A DNA stretch of 64,000 nt from Chelatococcus sp. (GTDB lineage Bacteria > Pseudomonadota > Alphaproteobacteria > Rhizobiales > Beijerinckiaceae): assembly GCA_003248805.1 (NCBI GenBank), contig QFQY01000022.1, forward strand, positions 1 through 64,000, read 5' to 3'. The notes under the pieces were generated by a model. The model worked only from the letters and a program-made list of their open reading frames with translations. It had not been told where the DNA came from and made no database searches. This document shows positions 50,986 to 59,149 of the stretch, in pieces. Numbering within the stretch: position 1 is the first letter of the stretch; every line of letters begins with the position of its first letter. The position numbers and the translations under genes were made by a program.

Positions 50986-51984
50986 ATGGAAAATCCCGTA
51001 CTGGCCGAGGTCACGCGCGGCGGCCTCGTGGAATCGCGCCATCGCGGCGCGGCGATCGTGGTCGACGCCGACGGTGCCGTGGTCTTCTCCGTCGGCGATG
51101 TCGAGCGCCCGGTCTTTCCGCGTTCGGCGGTGAAGGCGTTCCAGGCCCTGCCTCTGCTCGAGAGCGGCGCCGCCGATCGCTACGGGCTGAGCGAGCCGGA
51201 GATCGCGCTCGCCGTCTCTTCCCATTCCGGCGAGCCGGAGCATGCGCGGACGTCGCTGGCGATGCTGCGCAAGGCCGGGCGCGAGGCCGGCTGTCTCGAA
51301 TGCGGCGCGCACTGGCCGATGAACGAGGTGGCGGCGCGGGCCCTCTCCGGCGCGGGCGAGAGCCCTTCGGCGCTCCATAACAACTGCTCGGGCAAACATG
51401 CCGGCTTCGTCTGCCTGTCCTGCGAGCTGGAGGCCGATCCGGCGGGTTATGTCAGGCCCGAGCACGCCGTCCAGCAGGCGGTGCGCGACTCGCTCGAGAC
51501 CGTGACGGGCGCGGTGCACGGGCCGGAGAACCGGGGCGTCGACGGCTGCTCGATTCCCTCCTACGCCGTGCCGCTGAAGGCGCTGGCGCTCGGCTTCGCC
51601 CGCTTCGGCACGGGGCGCGGCTTCGGTCCCGAGCGGGCCAGGGCAGCAGTGCGCATCCGCGCGGCGGCGGCGGCCCACCCCTTCATGGTGGCCGGAACGG
51701 GCCGTTTCGATACCCGCGCCATGGAGCTCCTGCGCGAGCGCGCCTTCACCAAGACGGGGGCGGAGGGCGTCTATTGCGGCGCGCTGCCCGAGCTCGGCTA
51801 CGGCATCGCGCTGAAATGCGACGACGGCGCCGGCCGGGCGGCCGAAGTCGCGATGGCCGCGCTGCTCGCCCGTTTCCTGCCGATGGACGAGGATTTGAAG
51901 GCGGCCTTCGCGCCCCTGCGCGAGACGGTGCTGACGAACTGGAACGGCATCGAGGTCGGGCGCGTGAGGGCGGCCACGACTTGA
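50986..51984 (+). CDS. L-asparaginase, Rhizobium etli ReAV type
   Basis: A 332-residue protein of the PF06089 asparaginase family, unrelated to E. coli AnsA/AnsB and distinct from Ntn-type enzymes. The active-site residues reported for R. etli ReAV have counterparts with a one-residue offset: Ser47 and Lys50 in RSAVK, Ser79 in SSHSGE, Cys134 and Lys137 in NNCSGKH, and Asp186 and Cys188 in VDGCSIP. It hydrolyses asparagine to aspartate and ammonia. There is no signal peptide, so it is cytoplasmic. It is divergent from the formamidase-like gene. Confidence 0.92.
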   Translation: MENPVLAEVTRGGLVESRHRGAAIVVDADGAVVFSVGDVERPVFPRSAVKAFQALPLLESGAADRYGLSEPEIALAVSSHSGEPEHARTSLAMLRKAGREAGCLECGAHWPMNEVAARALSGAGESPSALHNNCSGKHAGFVCLSCELEADPAGYVRPEHAVQQAVRDSLETVTGAVHGPENRGVDGCSIPSYAVPLKALALGFARFGTGRGFGPERARAAVRIRAAAAAHPFMVAGTGRFDTRAMELLRERAFTKTGAEGVYCGALPELGYGIALKCDDGAGRAAEVAMAALLARFLPMDEDLKAAFAPLRETVLTNWNGIEVGRVRAATT

Positions 51985-52045
51985 AGCGCGAAAGGTCGCG
52001 CGTTACCTTTGCGGCCTCCGTAGCACCGTGGCTCGGGAGGCCGCC

Positions 52046-52270
52046 ATGCCGCGCCCCGCGATCAAGGATGGTCTGACGAAGCAGGCGCGCTACCGCGCCG
52101 CCAGGAAGGCCGCCGGCCTGAAGCAGATCAGACTCTGGGTCTACGACACGGAGAACCCGGAGTTCCGCGAGCGCCTCAGGCGCGAAATGGAAGCGGTCCG
52201 CGCCAGCGAGCAGGAACGGCGCGACATCGCGTTCGTCGAGTCGGTGACGGACTGGCCGCCCGAGGAATGA
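52046..52270 (+). CDS. Antitoxin, MazE family (DUF3018)
   Basis: A 74-residue protein of the DUF3018 type. It begins MPRPAIKDGLTKQARYRAAR and has LKQIRLWVYDT. The N-terminal half is Arg/Lys rich and likely binds operator DNA, and the acidic C-terminal half (VTDWPPEE) would bind the toxin. GGGAGG lies 5 bases before ATG 52046, so this start is chosen over GTG 52028. It overlaps the toxin gene by 4 bases. It forms a type II pair with the next gene. Confidence 0.85.
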   Translation: MPRPAIKDGLTKQARYRAARKAAGLKQIRLWVYDTENPEFRERLRREMEAVRASEQERRDIAFVESVTDWPPEE

Positions 52271-52593
52271 GGCGAGGCGACATCGTCACCGTTGCCGTTC
52301 AGGGCGATTTCGGCAAGCCACGCCCGGCGCTCGTGGTGCAGGCCGACGAGATCGACGGCATCGAGACGACGCTGGTCTGCCTCTTCACCTCGAACCGGGA
52401 GGCGGCGCCGTCCTTCCGGTATGTCGTTGCCCCGGCACCGGACAACGGGCTGCACATCGAGAGTGCGGTGATGATCGACAAGATCACCATGGTTCTTCGC
52501 GGGAAATGCGGAGCGGTTATCGGCAGGTTGTCGGCGGCGCAGATGGCCGAAGTCGATACCCGTTTGGCATTCGTTCTCGGCCTCGGCCGCTGA
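52267..52593 (+). CDS. Toxin, PemK/MazF family endoribonuclease
   Basis: A 108-residue protein with the family N-terminus MRRGDIVTVAVQGDFGKPRP followed by ALVVQ. The conserved LVCLFTSN and IDKITMV strands of the fold are also present. It is expected to cut mRNA at short motifs when free of antitoxin. The ATG lies within ATGA of the antitoxin stop. The pair sits between asparaginase (+) and a Tat-exported protein (-) with no mobile-element signs. The sequence target is unknown. Confidence 0.9.
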   Translation: MRRGDIVTVAVQGDFGKPRPALVVQADEIDGIETTLVCLFTSNREAAPSFRYVVAPAPDNGLHIESAVMIDKITMVLRGKCGAVIGRLSAAQMAEVDTRLAFVLGLGR

Positions 52594-52596
52594 ACC

Positions 52597-53979
52597 TCAA
52601 CCGACCGCGTTGCCCTCCACCCGCACGCCTGCCGCCCTCGTGTCCCACGCCTTCGTCAGGTCGCCGGTGACGGGCTTGCCGTATTCCGTGCCGACGACGG
52701 CACCTTTCGTCGACTCCGCGATGACGTTGTTGGCGACGAGCGCGTTGCGCTCCTTCGGCACGAGCGAGACGGAGACGCCGATGCCGGTGCGGCGCACGAT
52801 GTTGCCCGTGGCTGCGAGGTTGCGCATGCCCCAGGACCAGCCGAGCGAGATCCCGATCTCGCTGGTATCCTCGATGACGTTGCCGGTGACGGCGGCCTCG
52901 GCCTCGACATGCACGCCGATGCCCCCGACAGGTGCCTTGCCATGGGGCGCGACGGCCCGCCTGGCGCGGCGGATGACGTTGCCTGAAAAGACCGAGAGCC
53001 GGCCGCCATGGTCGAGATTGGTGATGTCCGCGCCCTGGGCGCAGTCCTCGACGAGGTTGTTGGCGATGATCGCGCCCTCGAAGGCGAATTCGCAGTAGAG
53101 CGCGACTTCGCCGCAGCGCCGGCCCTGATTGCCGAGGATCTGCACGCCCGAGCCGGAATTGTTGCGGATGAAGCTCATGGCGCAGTCGCGCAGCGTGTTG
53201 CCCTCGATGATGACGCCGCCCGCGCGATAGAGGCTGATGCCGTTGCCGTTGGGGCCGTCGCCGCCGGCATCGGCGCGGATCCGGGCGAGGCTGTTGGCGC
53301 GCACCAGCGAATTGTCGTCGCCCGCCTGGCTGCGCCAGATCTGGATGCCGTTGTTGCCGCAATCCTCGACGCGGTTCTGTTCGATGGCGAGACCGCGCGA
53401 ATCGAGCGAGAACACGGCCGATTCCCGCATCCGGCCGAAGCGGTTCTGCCGGACATTGCCGCCACAGCCCGTCAGCACGAGCCCGACCGAGCCGGCCTCC
53501 GCGAAGGCGCACTGCGCGATCGCCAGTTCCGCGACGCCCTCGGCCTCCACGAGGCCGGCGCGCTGCGGCGCGGGAATGTCGAGCCCGTCGAAGCTCAATC
53601 CGGTCAGGGTCGCCTGCGCCAGCCCCCGCGCGGTCAGGATCGCCCGGCCGTTCGCCGAGACGAGCCGCGTCGATCCGGGGACGCCGGTGAGATGGACGCC
53701 GTCGGGCAGCTCGACTCCGGCGACGCGATAGCGCCCCGGCGCCAGCAGCAGCGGTGACCGCCGCCGCGCCGCCTCCGCCAATGCGTTCCGCAGCCGGCGC
53801 GACTGATCCTCCGTGGCTCCCGGCACCAGCCCGAACTGCGCCGCGTCGAGCCCGAACCAGCCGGACACCGCAGGCATCGCGGCGGGTTTTGCGGCGAGCC
53901 GATGCGGAGTGAGCGAGGCTGTGCCGAAAACGGCCGCCCCGAGCAGGGCGCGCCGTGAAAGCGCCTGCGAATCCGCCAT
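52597..53979 (-). CDS. Tat-exported beta-helix protein, TIGR03808 type
   Basis: A 460-residue protein. The Tat signal is LSRRALLGAAVFG (residues 8-20). The body is a right-handed beta helix of about 20-25-residue turns with repeating asparagine ladders (IIEGNTLRDC, IIANNLVEDC, VTGNVIEDTS), like pectate lyase or parallel-beta carbohydrate-binding proteins. I recognise this as the twin-arginine translocated repetitive family (TIGR03808). It may act on or bind a polysaccharide in the periplasm, but no catalytic site can be named. It is convergent with the toxin gene. Confidence 0.88.
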   Translation of the reverse strand: MADSQALSRRALLGAAVFGTASLTPHRLAAKPAAMPAVSGWFGLDAAQFGLVPGATEDQSRRLRNALAEAARRRSPLLLAPGRYRVAGVELPDGVHLTGVPGSTRLVSANGRAILTARGLAQATLTGLSFDGLDIPAPQRAGLVEAEGVAELAIAQCAFAEAGSVGLVLTGCGGNVRQNRFGRMRESAVFSLDSRGLAIEQNRVEDCGNNGIQIWRSQAGDDNSLVRANSLARIRADAGGDGPNGNGISLYRAGGVIIEGNTLRDCAMSFIRNNSGSGVQILGNQGRRCGEVALYCEFAFEGAIIANNLVEDCAQGADITNLDHGGRLSVFSGNVIRRARRAVAPHGKAPVGGIGVHVEAEAAVTGNVIEDTSEIGISLGWSWGMRNLAATGNIVRRTGIGVSVSLVPKERNALVANNVIAESTKGAVVGTEYGKPVTGDLTKAWDTRAAGVRVEGNAVG

Positions 53980-54070
53980 GGAGACCTCCCGGCCGCCATC
54001 GCTTCAAATCGCGTGCCGGAGGCGCTGTCCCGATCCGGTACGGCTCGGCCTCCCTTCGCAAAGTCGAGCC

Positions 54071-54115
54071 CGCATCCCGAGGAGCCGCGAAGCGGCGCCT
54101 CGACGGAGGGGCTCC
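54071..54115. repeat. Decayed palindromic repeat, family B
   Basis: GCATCCCGAGGAGCCGCGAA leads into GCGGCGCCTCGACGGAGGGG, a mutated version of the common CATCCTGAGGAGC/GTCTCGAAGGATG element seen at 31851 and 61339. It lies between the Tat protein start and the pyroglutamyl-peptidase end. Confidence 0.45.
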
Positions 54116-54134
54116 GGGAGCCGGCAGCCGTCTT

Positions 54135-54758
54135 TCAGCGCGATCGCCGCGCGAGATCGCGGCCGACCGCGGCGAGCGCGGCGGAGAGAGCCGCAATGCC
54201 CGGCCGGAAGCCGGCGACGCGATGCGCCGGGCGCGAGCCCGGAGCGGGGCGCAGCCAGGGCACATGGATGAAGATCGCCGGTGCGCCCGTCTTCGCGCTC
54301 CAGGCCAGCGTCTCGGCATAGCTCGCGTCGCAGAGATAGCGGCCGGCCGAGGGCGAGAGGCGGCAGCGGATGCCGGCGCGCCGCAGGGCGGCGAGCGCCG
54401 TGTCGACATCGCCGCTGGCGCGCATCGGCAGGCTGCGCGAGGAGGCCGCGGGCTTCGCACCCGGTGTCCCCCCGGTGGAGTCGGGGTGCAGCAGGCTCGC
54501 CCGGCCGCGCGCGAAACGCTCCACCCGCACATTGCGGGCGCGTGCGGCGAGCCCGAGCATGAGCACGGCCTTCGGACGCTCGCCCGCGAGATGACGCCGC
54601 AAGGTCGGCAGGCCGCCCGAATAGCTCGTCTCCAGCACCAGCGCGCGGGCGTCGAGCCCGGCCCGGCGAAGCCGTGTCGCCACGGCCCGCGCCAGCGCCG
54701 TGGTCGGGTTGACGTGCACGCCGGGGAAAGGGAGGAAGCCGGTCACGAGGATGTCCAT
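54135..54758 (-). CDS. Pyroglutamyl-peptidase I-like (peptidase C15)
   Basis: A 207-residue cytoplasmic cysteine peptidase that would remove N-terminal pyroglutamate. The start is MDILVTGFLPFPGVHVNPT, typical of C15. The catalytic residues fit: Glu in NVRVERFA, Cys in SAGRYLCDASY and His in FIHVPWL. However, the loop around the Glu is divergent (AARARNVRVER instead of the usual GxAGGR-type sequence), and the centre contains an SGGTPGAKPAASSR segment. It starts 8 bases after the stop of meaB, in the same direction. Confidence 0.83.
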   Translation of the reverse strand: MDILVTGFLPFPGVHVNPTTALARAVATRLRRAGLDARALVLETSYSGGLPTLRRHLAGERPKAVLMLGLAARARNVRVERFARGRASLLHPDSTGGTPGAKPAASSRSLPMRASGDVDTALAALRRAGIRCRLSPSAGRYLCDASYAETLAWSAKTGAPAIFIHVPWLRPAPGSRPAHRVAGFRPGIAALSAALAAVGRDLARRSR

Positions 54759-54766
54759 GTCGTCAC

Positions 54767-55753
54767 CTAGAGCCCGAGTGCGCCGGCGATCTCGTCCGCC
54801 GCCATCGTCGCGGTCAGTTCGCCCGCCGCGACGGCCTTTTCCAGCTCCGGCGCGCGCGCCTTCAGGGCGGGGTCGCTGCGGAGCTTTTCCTGAAGGCGGT
54901 CCTGCACCATCGCCCACATCCACTTCACATCCTGCCTGTGCCGCTTCTCGGCGATCAGCCCCTTCGCCTCGTGGCGTAAGCGGTAGTCGACGACGCGCTC
55001 CCACAGCGCGTCCAGCCCTTCGCCGGTCAGGCCCGAGATCGTGACCGCCGGCGTCGACCACAGGGCGGAGGAGGGGGCCAGGATGTTGAGCGCGGCCTTG
55101 TATTGAACCGCCGCCGCCCGCGCCGCCGCCGCGCCCGCGCCATCGGCCTTGTTGACCGCGATCATGTCGGCGAGCTCGATGATGCCCTTCTTGATGCCCT
55201 GCAGTTCGTCGCCGGCATTGGGCAGCATCAGCACGAGGAAGAAATCGGTCAGGTCCGCGACCGCCGTCTCCGACTGGCCGACGCCGACCGTCTCCACCAG
55301 CACGACGTCGAAGCCGGCTGCCTCGCAGAGCAGCATCGTCTCGCGCGTCTTCGCGGCGACGCCGCCCAGCGTGCCCGAGGAGGGGGAGGGCCGGATATAG
55401 GCGTTGGGGTCGATCGCGAGGCGGGCCATCCTGGTCTTGTCGCCGAGGATCGAGCCTCCGGTCCGGCTGGACGAGGGGTCGACCGCGAGCACGGCGACCT
55501 TGTGCCCCTTCGCCGTCAGGAGGCTGCCGAGCGCGTCGATGGTGGTCGACTTGCCGACGCCGGGCACGCCTGTGATGCCGACGCGGATCGCCTTGCCGGT
55601 GTGCGGCAGCAGGCTCTGGACGAGCCGGCGTGCCTGCTCGCGATGGTCCGCCCGTCGCGACTCGACCAGCGTGATCGCCCGCGCCAGGGCCGGTCGCTCG
55701 CCGGCGAGGATCGCATCGTGCAGGGCGTCTGCGGGAGGGGAATGGTCGGCCAT
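54767..55753 (-). CDS. meaB: Methylmalonyl-CoA mutase-associated GTPase MeaB
   Basis: A 328-residue G3E-family GTPase that protects and reloads the B12-dependent methylmalonyl-CoA mutase (or a related acyl-CoA mutase). P-loop GVPGVGKST (near residue 61), ETVGVGQSE and NKAD motifs are all present. ATG 55753 is chosen. The mutase gene is not in the window, so the pair is split. It is followed by the pyroglutamyl-peptidase-like gene. Confidence 0.94.
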   Translation of the reverse strand: MADHSPPADALHDAILAGERPALARAITLVESRRADHREQARRLVQSLLPHTGKAIRVGITGVPGVGKSTTIDALGSLLTAKGHKVAVLAVDPSSSRTGGSILGDKTRMARLAIDPNAYIRPSPSSGTLGGVAAKTRETMLLCEAAGFDVVLVETVGVGQSETAVADLTDFFLVLMLPNAGDELQGIKKGIIELADMIAVNKADGAGAAAARAAAVQYKAALNILAPSSALWSTPAVTISGLTGEGLDALWERVVDYRLRHEAKGLIAEKRHRQDVKWMWAMVQDRLQEKLRSDPALKARAPELEKAVAAGELTATMAADEIAGALGL

Positions 55754-55857
55754 CAGGTCAAGTAGCAACGCGGCCGGGCCGGCGACAAGCACGACGCTTC
55801 ATCACTGTGTCATGGATGCCTCTTGATCATGCGTCTCGTCGGTGAGACGAGTGCGCC

Positions 55858-57012
55858 ATGAGCCGAAGGTCGTTGCGGTTGAGACTATCTGCCCTTGTGG
55901 TGCTGGCCGTCGCGCTGGCGGCTTGCGGTACGCCGCGCACGCTGTTGCTGGCTAAGCCGGACGCTTCGCAGGTCGCCGGCAAGGTCGAGGTCTTCGTCGC
56001 CACCACGCGCAAGAGTGCCGACGAACCCCAGTATTTCAGCGGCGAGCGCGGCGCGCGCCTCGCCTTCGCCAAGCTCGACGTCACGATCCCCAAGGGACAC
56101 AAGACCGGCGAACTCGAGCTGCCTTCGAGCGGGACGCCCGATCCTGCGGTCCATTTCGCGGTGACCGACATCAAGCGGCTCGATCTCGCGCCGATCGTCG
56201 CCGATGTCCGGCGCGAGATCATGAGCCGCCCCGCCTCGGAGCGGGACGTGCTGGTGTTCGTCCACGGCTACAACACGAACTTCGCCGACGCCGCCTACCG
56301 CTTCGCGCAGATCGTCTACGATTCGGGCTTCAAGGGCGTGCCGGTGCTCTTCACCTGGCCGTCCCGCGGCGAGTTGCTGCAATACCCCTATGACCGCGAG
56401 AGCACGTTCTATTCGCGGGATTTCCTCGAGCTGAACCTTCGCGCCATCGCGCGCGATCTCGGCCCTTCGCGGATCGACGTGCTCGCCCACTCCATGGGCA
56501 CGATGCTGACGCTCGAAACGCTGCGCCAGGCGGCGATCCGGGGCGACGGCACGTTCGGCGGCAAGCTGCGCGACGTCATGCTCGCTGCGCCGGACGTCGA
56601 TGTCGACGTCTTCAAGACGCAGATGCGCGAGATCAGGCGGCCGGTGACCGTTTTCGTTTCGGCTGACGACCGGGCTCTGGACTTCTCCCGGCGTTTCGCC
56701 GGGGACAAGACGAGGCTCGGCGCGCTTTCGGCGAACGACAAGGACACCATCGCCGACATCGAGAAGCTCGGCGTCACGATCATCGACCTCTCGGAAGAGA
56801 ATTCGGGCGACAGCCTGAATCACGGCAAGTTCGCCTCGTCCCCGAAGGTCGTGAAGCTCATCGGCGAGCGCCTGAAGGAGGACAAGGGCATCGCGATCGC
56901 CGGGCCCCGGTTCGGCGACCGGCTGGGCGACATCGCCGGCGGCCTCGTCGGGACGGTGGGCTCGACCGTCGATCTCGTCGTCACGACGCCGCGAACGCTT
57001 TCAGGGCGCTGA
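55858..57012 (+). CDS. Alpha/beta hydrolase lipoprotein (DUF900 type), copy 1
   Basis: A 384-residue exported protein. The signal MSRRSLRLRLSALVVLAVA ends in lipobox ALAAC (Cys near residue 23). The hydrolase of the DUF900 family has FVHGYNTNFADAAYR (near residue 140), FTWPSRGELLQYPYDRES and the nucleophile elbow LAHSMGTMLT. It is probably a periplasmic esterase of unknown substrate. It is the first of three successive hydrolase genes in one direction. The C-terminus (GDIAGGLVGTVGSTVDLVVT) is Gly-rich and amphipathic. Confidence 0.87.
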   Translation: MSRRSLRLRLSALVVLAVALAACGTPRTLLLAKPDASQVAGKVEVFVATTRKSADEPQYFSGERGARLAFAKLDVTIPKGHKTGELELPSSGTPDPAVHFAVTDIKRLDLAPIVADVRREIMSRPASERDVLVFVHGYNTNFADAAYRFAQIVYDSGFKGVPVLFTWPSRGELLQYPYDRESTFYSRDFLELNLRAIARDLGPSRIDVLAHSMGTMLTLETLRQAAIRGDGTFGGKLRDVMLAAPDVDVDVFKTQMREIRRPVTVFVSADDRALDFSRRFAGDKTRLGALSANDKDTIADIEKLGVTIIDLSEENSGDSLNHGKFASSPKVVKLIGERLKEDKGIAIAGPRFGDRLGDIAGGLVGTVGSTVDLVVTTPRTLSGR

Positions 57013-57105
57013 ATCACGCGGCGGTCAAATTATGGCCGTGTTGACCTGTCGATAAGAGGCGGCCGGTATGCCGGCCCAGTTCCAAACCGATCGGTCCACG
57101 CCACC

Positions 57106-58116
57106 ATGTCCGCTTCGCGGCCCACGCTCTCGCGCCGTCAGATCTCGCTCCTCGGCCTCATGTCGCTCGGCCTGTCGGCCTGCGCGCAGACGGAGGCCGC
57201 CGTCTCGCCCTTTTCCGAGCCCGAGCGTGCCGATTATTCGGCGCTGGGCAAGGAATCGACCTTGCTCGTCGTCACGACGCGGCAATCGACCGGCGGCGTG
57301 GCGCCCTTCTTCAGTTCGGACCGCGGACCGCTGACCTTCGCGGAAGTGCGCCTCGCGCCGCCCGGGAGAGGCATCGCCGGGCGTGTCTCCTCGGCGGTCA
57401 GCGGCGACTGGGCGGTGCTGAACGTCGGCCGCACGACCACGACGAGCCCGGTGCGGGCTCTCGCCGACGCCACGACCGGCCGCGACGTGCTGCTCTACGT
57501 CCATGGCTACAACGAGACCTTCGAATCGGCCGCGCGCAGCGCCGGCCAGCTGTCGCACTCGCTGGAGTTCCAGGGGCGCACCGCGCTCTTCACCTGGCCC
57601 TCGGGCGGCAAGCTGCTCGACTATGCCTATGATCGGGAGAGCGCGCTCTGGTCACGCGATGCGTTCCAGCAGACGCTGCGAGGCCTCCTGACCAGCCCGA
57701 CCGTCGGCCGCGTCCACATCGTCGCGCATTCGATGGGCACCTTCCTGACCGTCGAGGGCCTGCGCGAGATGCGCGACATGCCCGAGCTCTATGCCCGCAT
57801 CGGCGCCGTGGTGCTGGCCTCTCCTGACATCGACATCGATTCCTTCGAGCAGACGGTGTCCAAGCTCGGTCCTCTCGCCCACCGGATGACGCTGATCGTC
57901 GACCCCGGCGATCGCGCGCTCGCCGTCTCCGCGCGCATCGCCGGCGGCGTCACGCGGGCCGGCGCCGCCGACCGCGCGCGCCTCGAGGCGCTGGGCGTGC
58001 GCGTCGCCGACACCTCGATCGTCGGCGGCTGGAGCATGCTGCGCCATGATCTCTTCCTGTCCGACGGGCAGGTCACGCAGGTGGTGCGCCGGGCCATGGA
58101 GCGCGGCGGTTCCTGA
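57106..58116 (+). CDS. Alpha/beta hydrolase (DUF900 type), copy 2, probable Tat lipoprotein
   Basis: A 336-residue paralogue of the preceding protein with the same motif order: YVHGYNETFESAARSAG, FTWPSGGKLLDYAYDRES and VAHSMGTFLT. The N-terminus has a twin-arginine SRRQISLLG followed by a hydrophobic stretch and the lipobox LSAC (Cys near residue 26), so it may be a Tat-exported lipoprotein. It starts 93 bp after copy 1. The two enzymes have diverged strongly, so the duplication is old. Confidence 0.85.
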   Translation: MSASRPTLSRRQISLLGLMSLGLSACAQTEAAVSPFSEPERADYSALGKESTLLVVTTRQSTGGVAPFFSSDRGPLTFAEVRLAPPGRGIAGRVSSAVSGDWAVLNVGRTTTTSPVRALADATTGRDVLLYVHGYNETFESAARSAGQLSHSLEFQGRTALFTWPSGGKLLDYAYDRESALWSRDAFQQTLRGLLTSPTVGRVHIVAHSMGTFLTVEGLREMRDMPELYARIGAVVLASPDIDIDSFEQTVSKLGPLAHRMTLIVDPGDRALAVSARIAGGVTRAGAADRARLEALGVRVADTSIVGGWSMLRHDLFLSDGQVTQVVRRAMERGGS

Positions 58117-58179
58117 GCGGCTTGCCGCCGCCCGCGTTCCGGCGCAGCATCGCCCCGTCGGAATGGCGAGAGGCGGTTG

Positions 58180-59070
58180 ATGCGATTCACGGCGGCTTTC
58201 GTCTCGCTCCTTCTCCTGTCCGGGGCGCCCGTCCCGGCGCATGACCTGACTCCCTTTCAGGAGCCGGGGCCGAGCCACGTCCTGCATCGTGACGTCTCGC
58301 CCTCGGGCGAGGAGACGATCAACGTCGAGACCTATGTCGCTCCCGCCTGCGCGGCGAAGCCGTGCCCGCTGGTGATCGCGATCCATGGCCTGAACCGTGA
58401 CGCCGGCAGGGCCCGGGACGAATGGATCGAGGCGGCCGATCGCTACGGCCTGATCGTCGCAGCTCCTCATTTCGACAGGGAGCGCTTCCCGACCCGGCTG
58501 TTCCAGCAGGGCGGCGTCCGCGATCGGCCGGACAGTGCCGGATGGGTTTTCGCGACCGTCGAGCGCTTCTTCGACCGCGCGCTCGCGAGCGGGCGCGTCG
58601 CTGGCACGGGCTATGTTCTCTTCGGCCATTCGGCCGGAGCGCAGTTCGTCCAGCGCATGGTCCTGTTCTCACCGCAGGCGCGGTTCTCGACGGCGGTGGC
58701 GGCCAATGCGGGCTATTACACGCTGCCGGTCGGCAAGGAGGCGGCCGGCGGCTTCGACTATCCCTATTCGCTCGGCGCTACGCCACTGGCGGACGCGCCG
58801 CCGCGCGCTGCCTTCGCACGCAGGATGCTGGTCATGCTGGGCGATCGCGACACCGATCCGGACCATGCGGCGCTCAACCGGTCGCGGGGCGCGCGAGCCC
58901 AGGGAGCGGACCGCTTCACCCGCGGCCGGGATTTCATGACCGTGGCCTCGGCCGAGGCGGCACGGATCGGCGCGGCGCTGAACTGGCGGCAGATCGTCGT
59001 GCCCGGCGTCGCGCATGAGTCCGGAAAGATGGCTTCGGCGGCGGCGCAGGCCGTCTTCGGCGCGCCATGA
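58180..59070 (+). CDS. Exported alpha/beta hydrolase (esterase/PHB-depolymerase-like)
   Basis: A 296-residue secreted protein with an N-terminal signal (MRFTAAFVSLLLLSGAPVPA). The fold shows AIHGLNRDAGRARDEW (near residue 68), the nucleophile GHSAGAQFVQRMV (near residue 150) and the His in VPGVAHES near the end. It lies closer to the poly-hydroxyalkanoate depolymerase/LpqC esterase group than to the two DUF900 proteins before it. GAGAGG precedes ATG 58180. A TTG one codon earlier is less likely. It is co-directional with copies 1 and 2. Confidence 0.83.
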   Translation: MRFTAAFVSLLLLSGAPVPAHDLTPFQEPGPSHVLHRDVSPSGEETINVETYVAPACAAKPCPLVIAIHGLNRDAGRARDEWIEAADRYGLIVAAPHFDRERFPTRLFQQGGVRDRPDSAGWVFATVERFFDRALASGRVAGTGYVLFGHSAGAQFVQRMVLFSPQARFSTAVAANAGYYTLPVGKEAAGGFDYPYSLGATPLADAPPRAAFARRMLVMLGDRDTDPDHAALNRSRGARAQGADRFTRGRDFMTVASAEAARIGAALNWRQIVVPGVAHESGKMASAAAQAVFGAP

Positions 59071-59149
59071 AAGACCCCAGTCGTGCCTGGCCCCTGCGTC
59101 GCGGAGGCGGGGGCAGCGCGAAGAGGCCGAGAAAAAGGGAGGAACGTCC

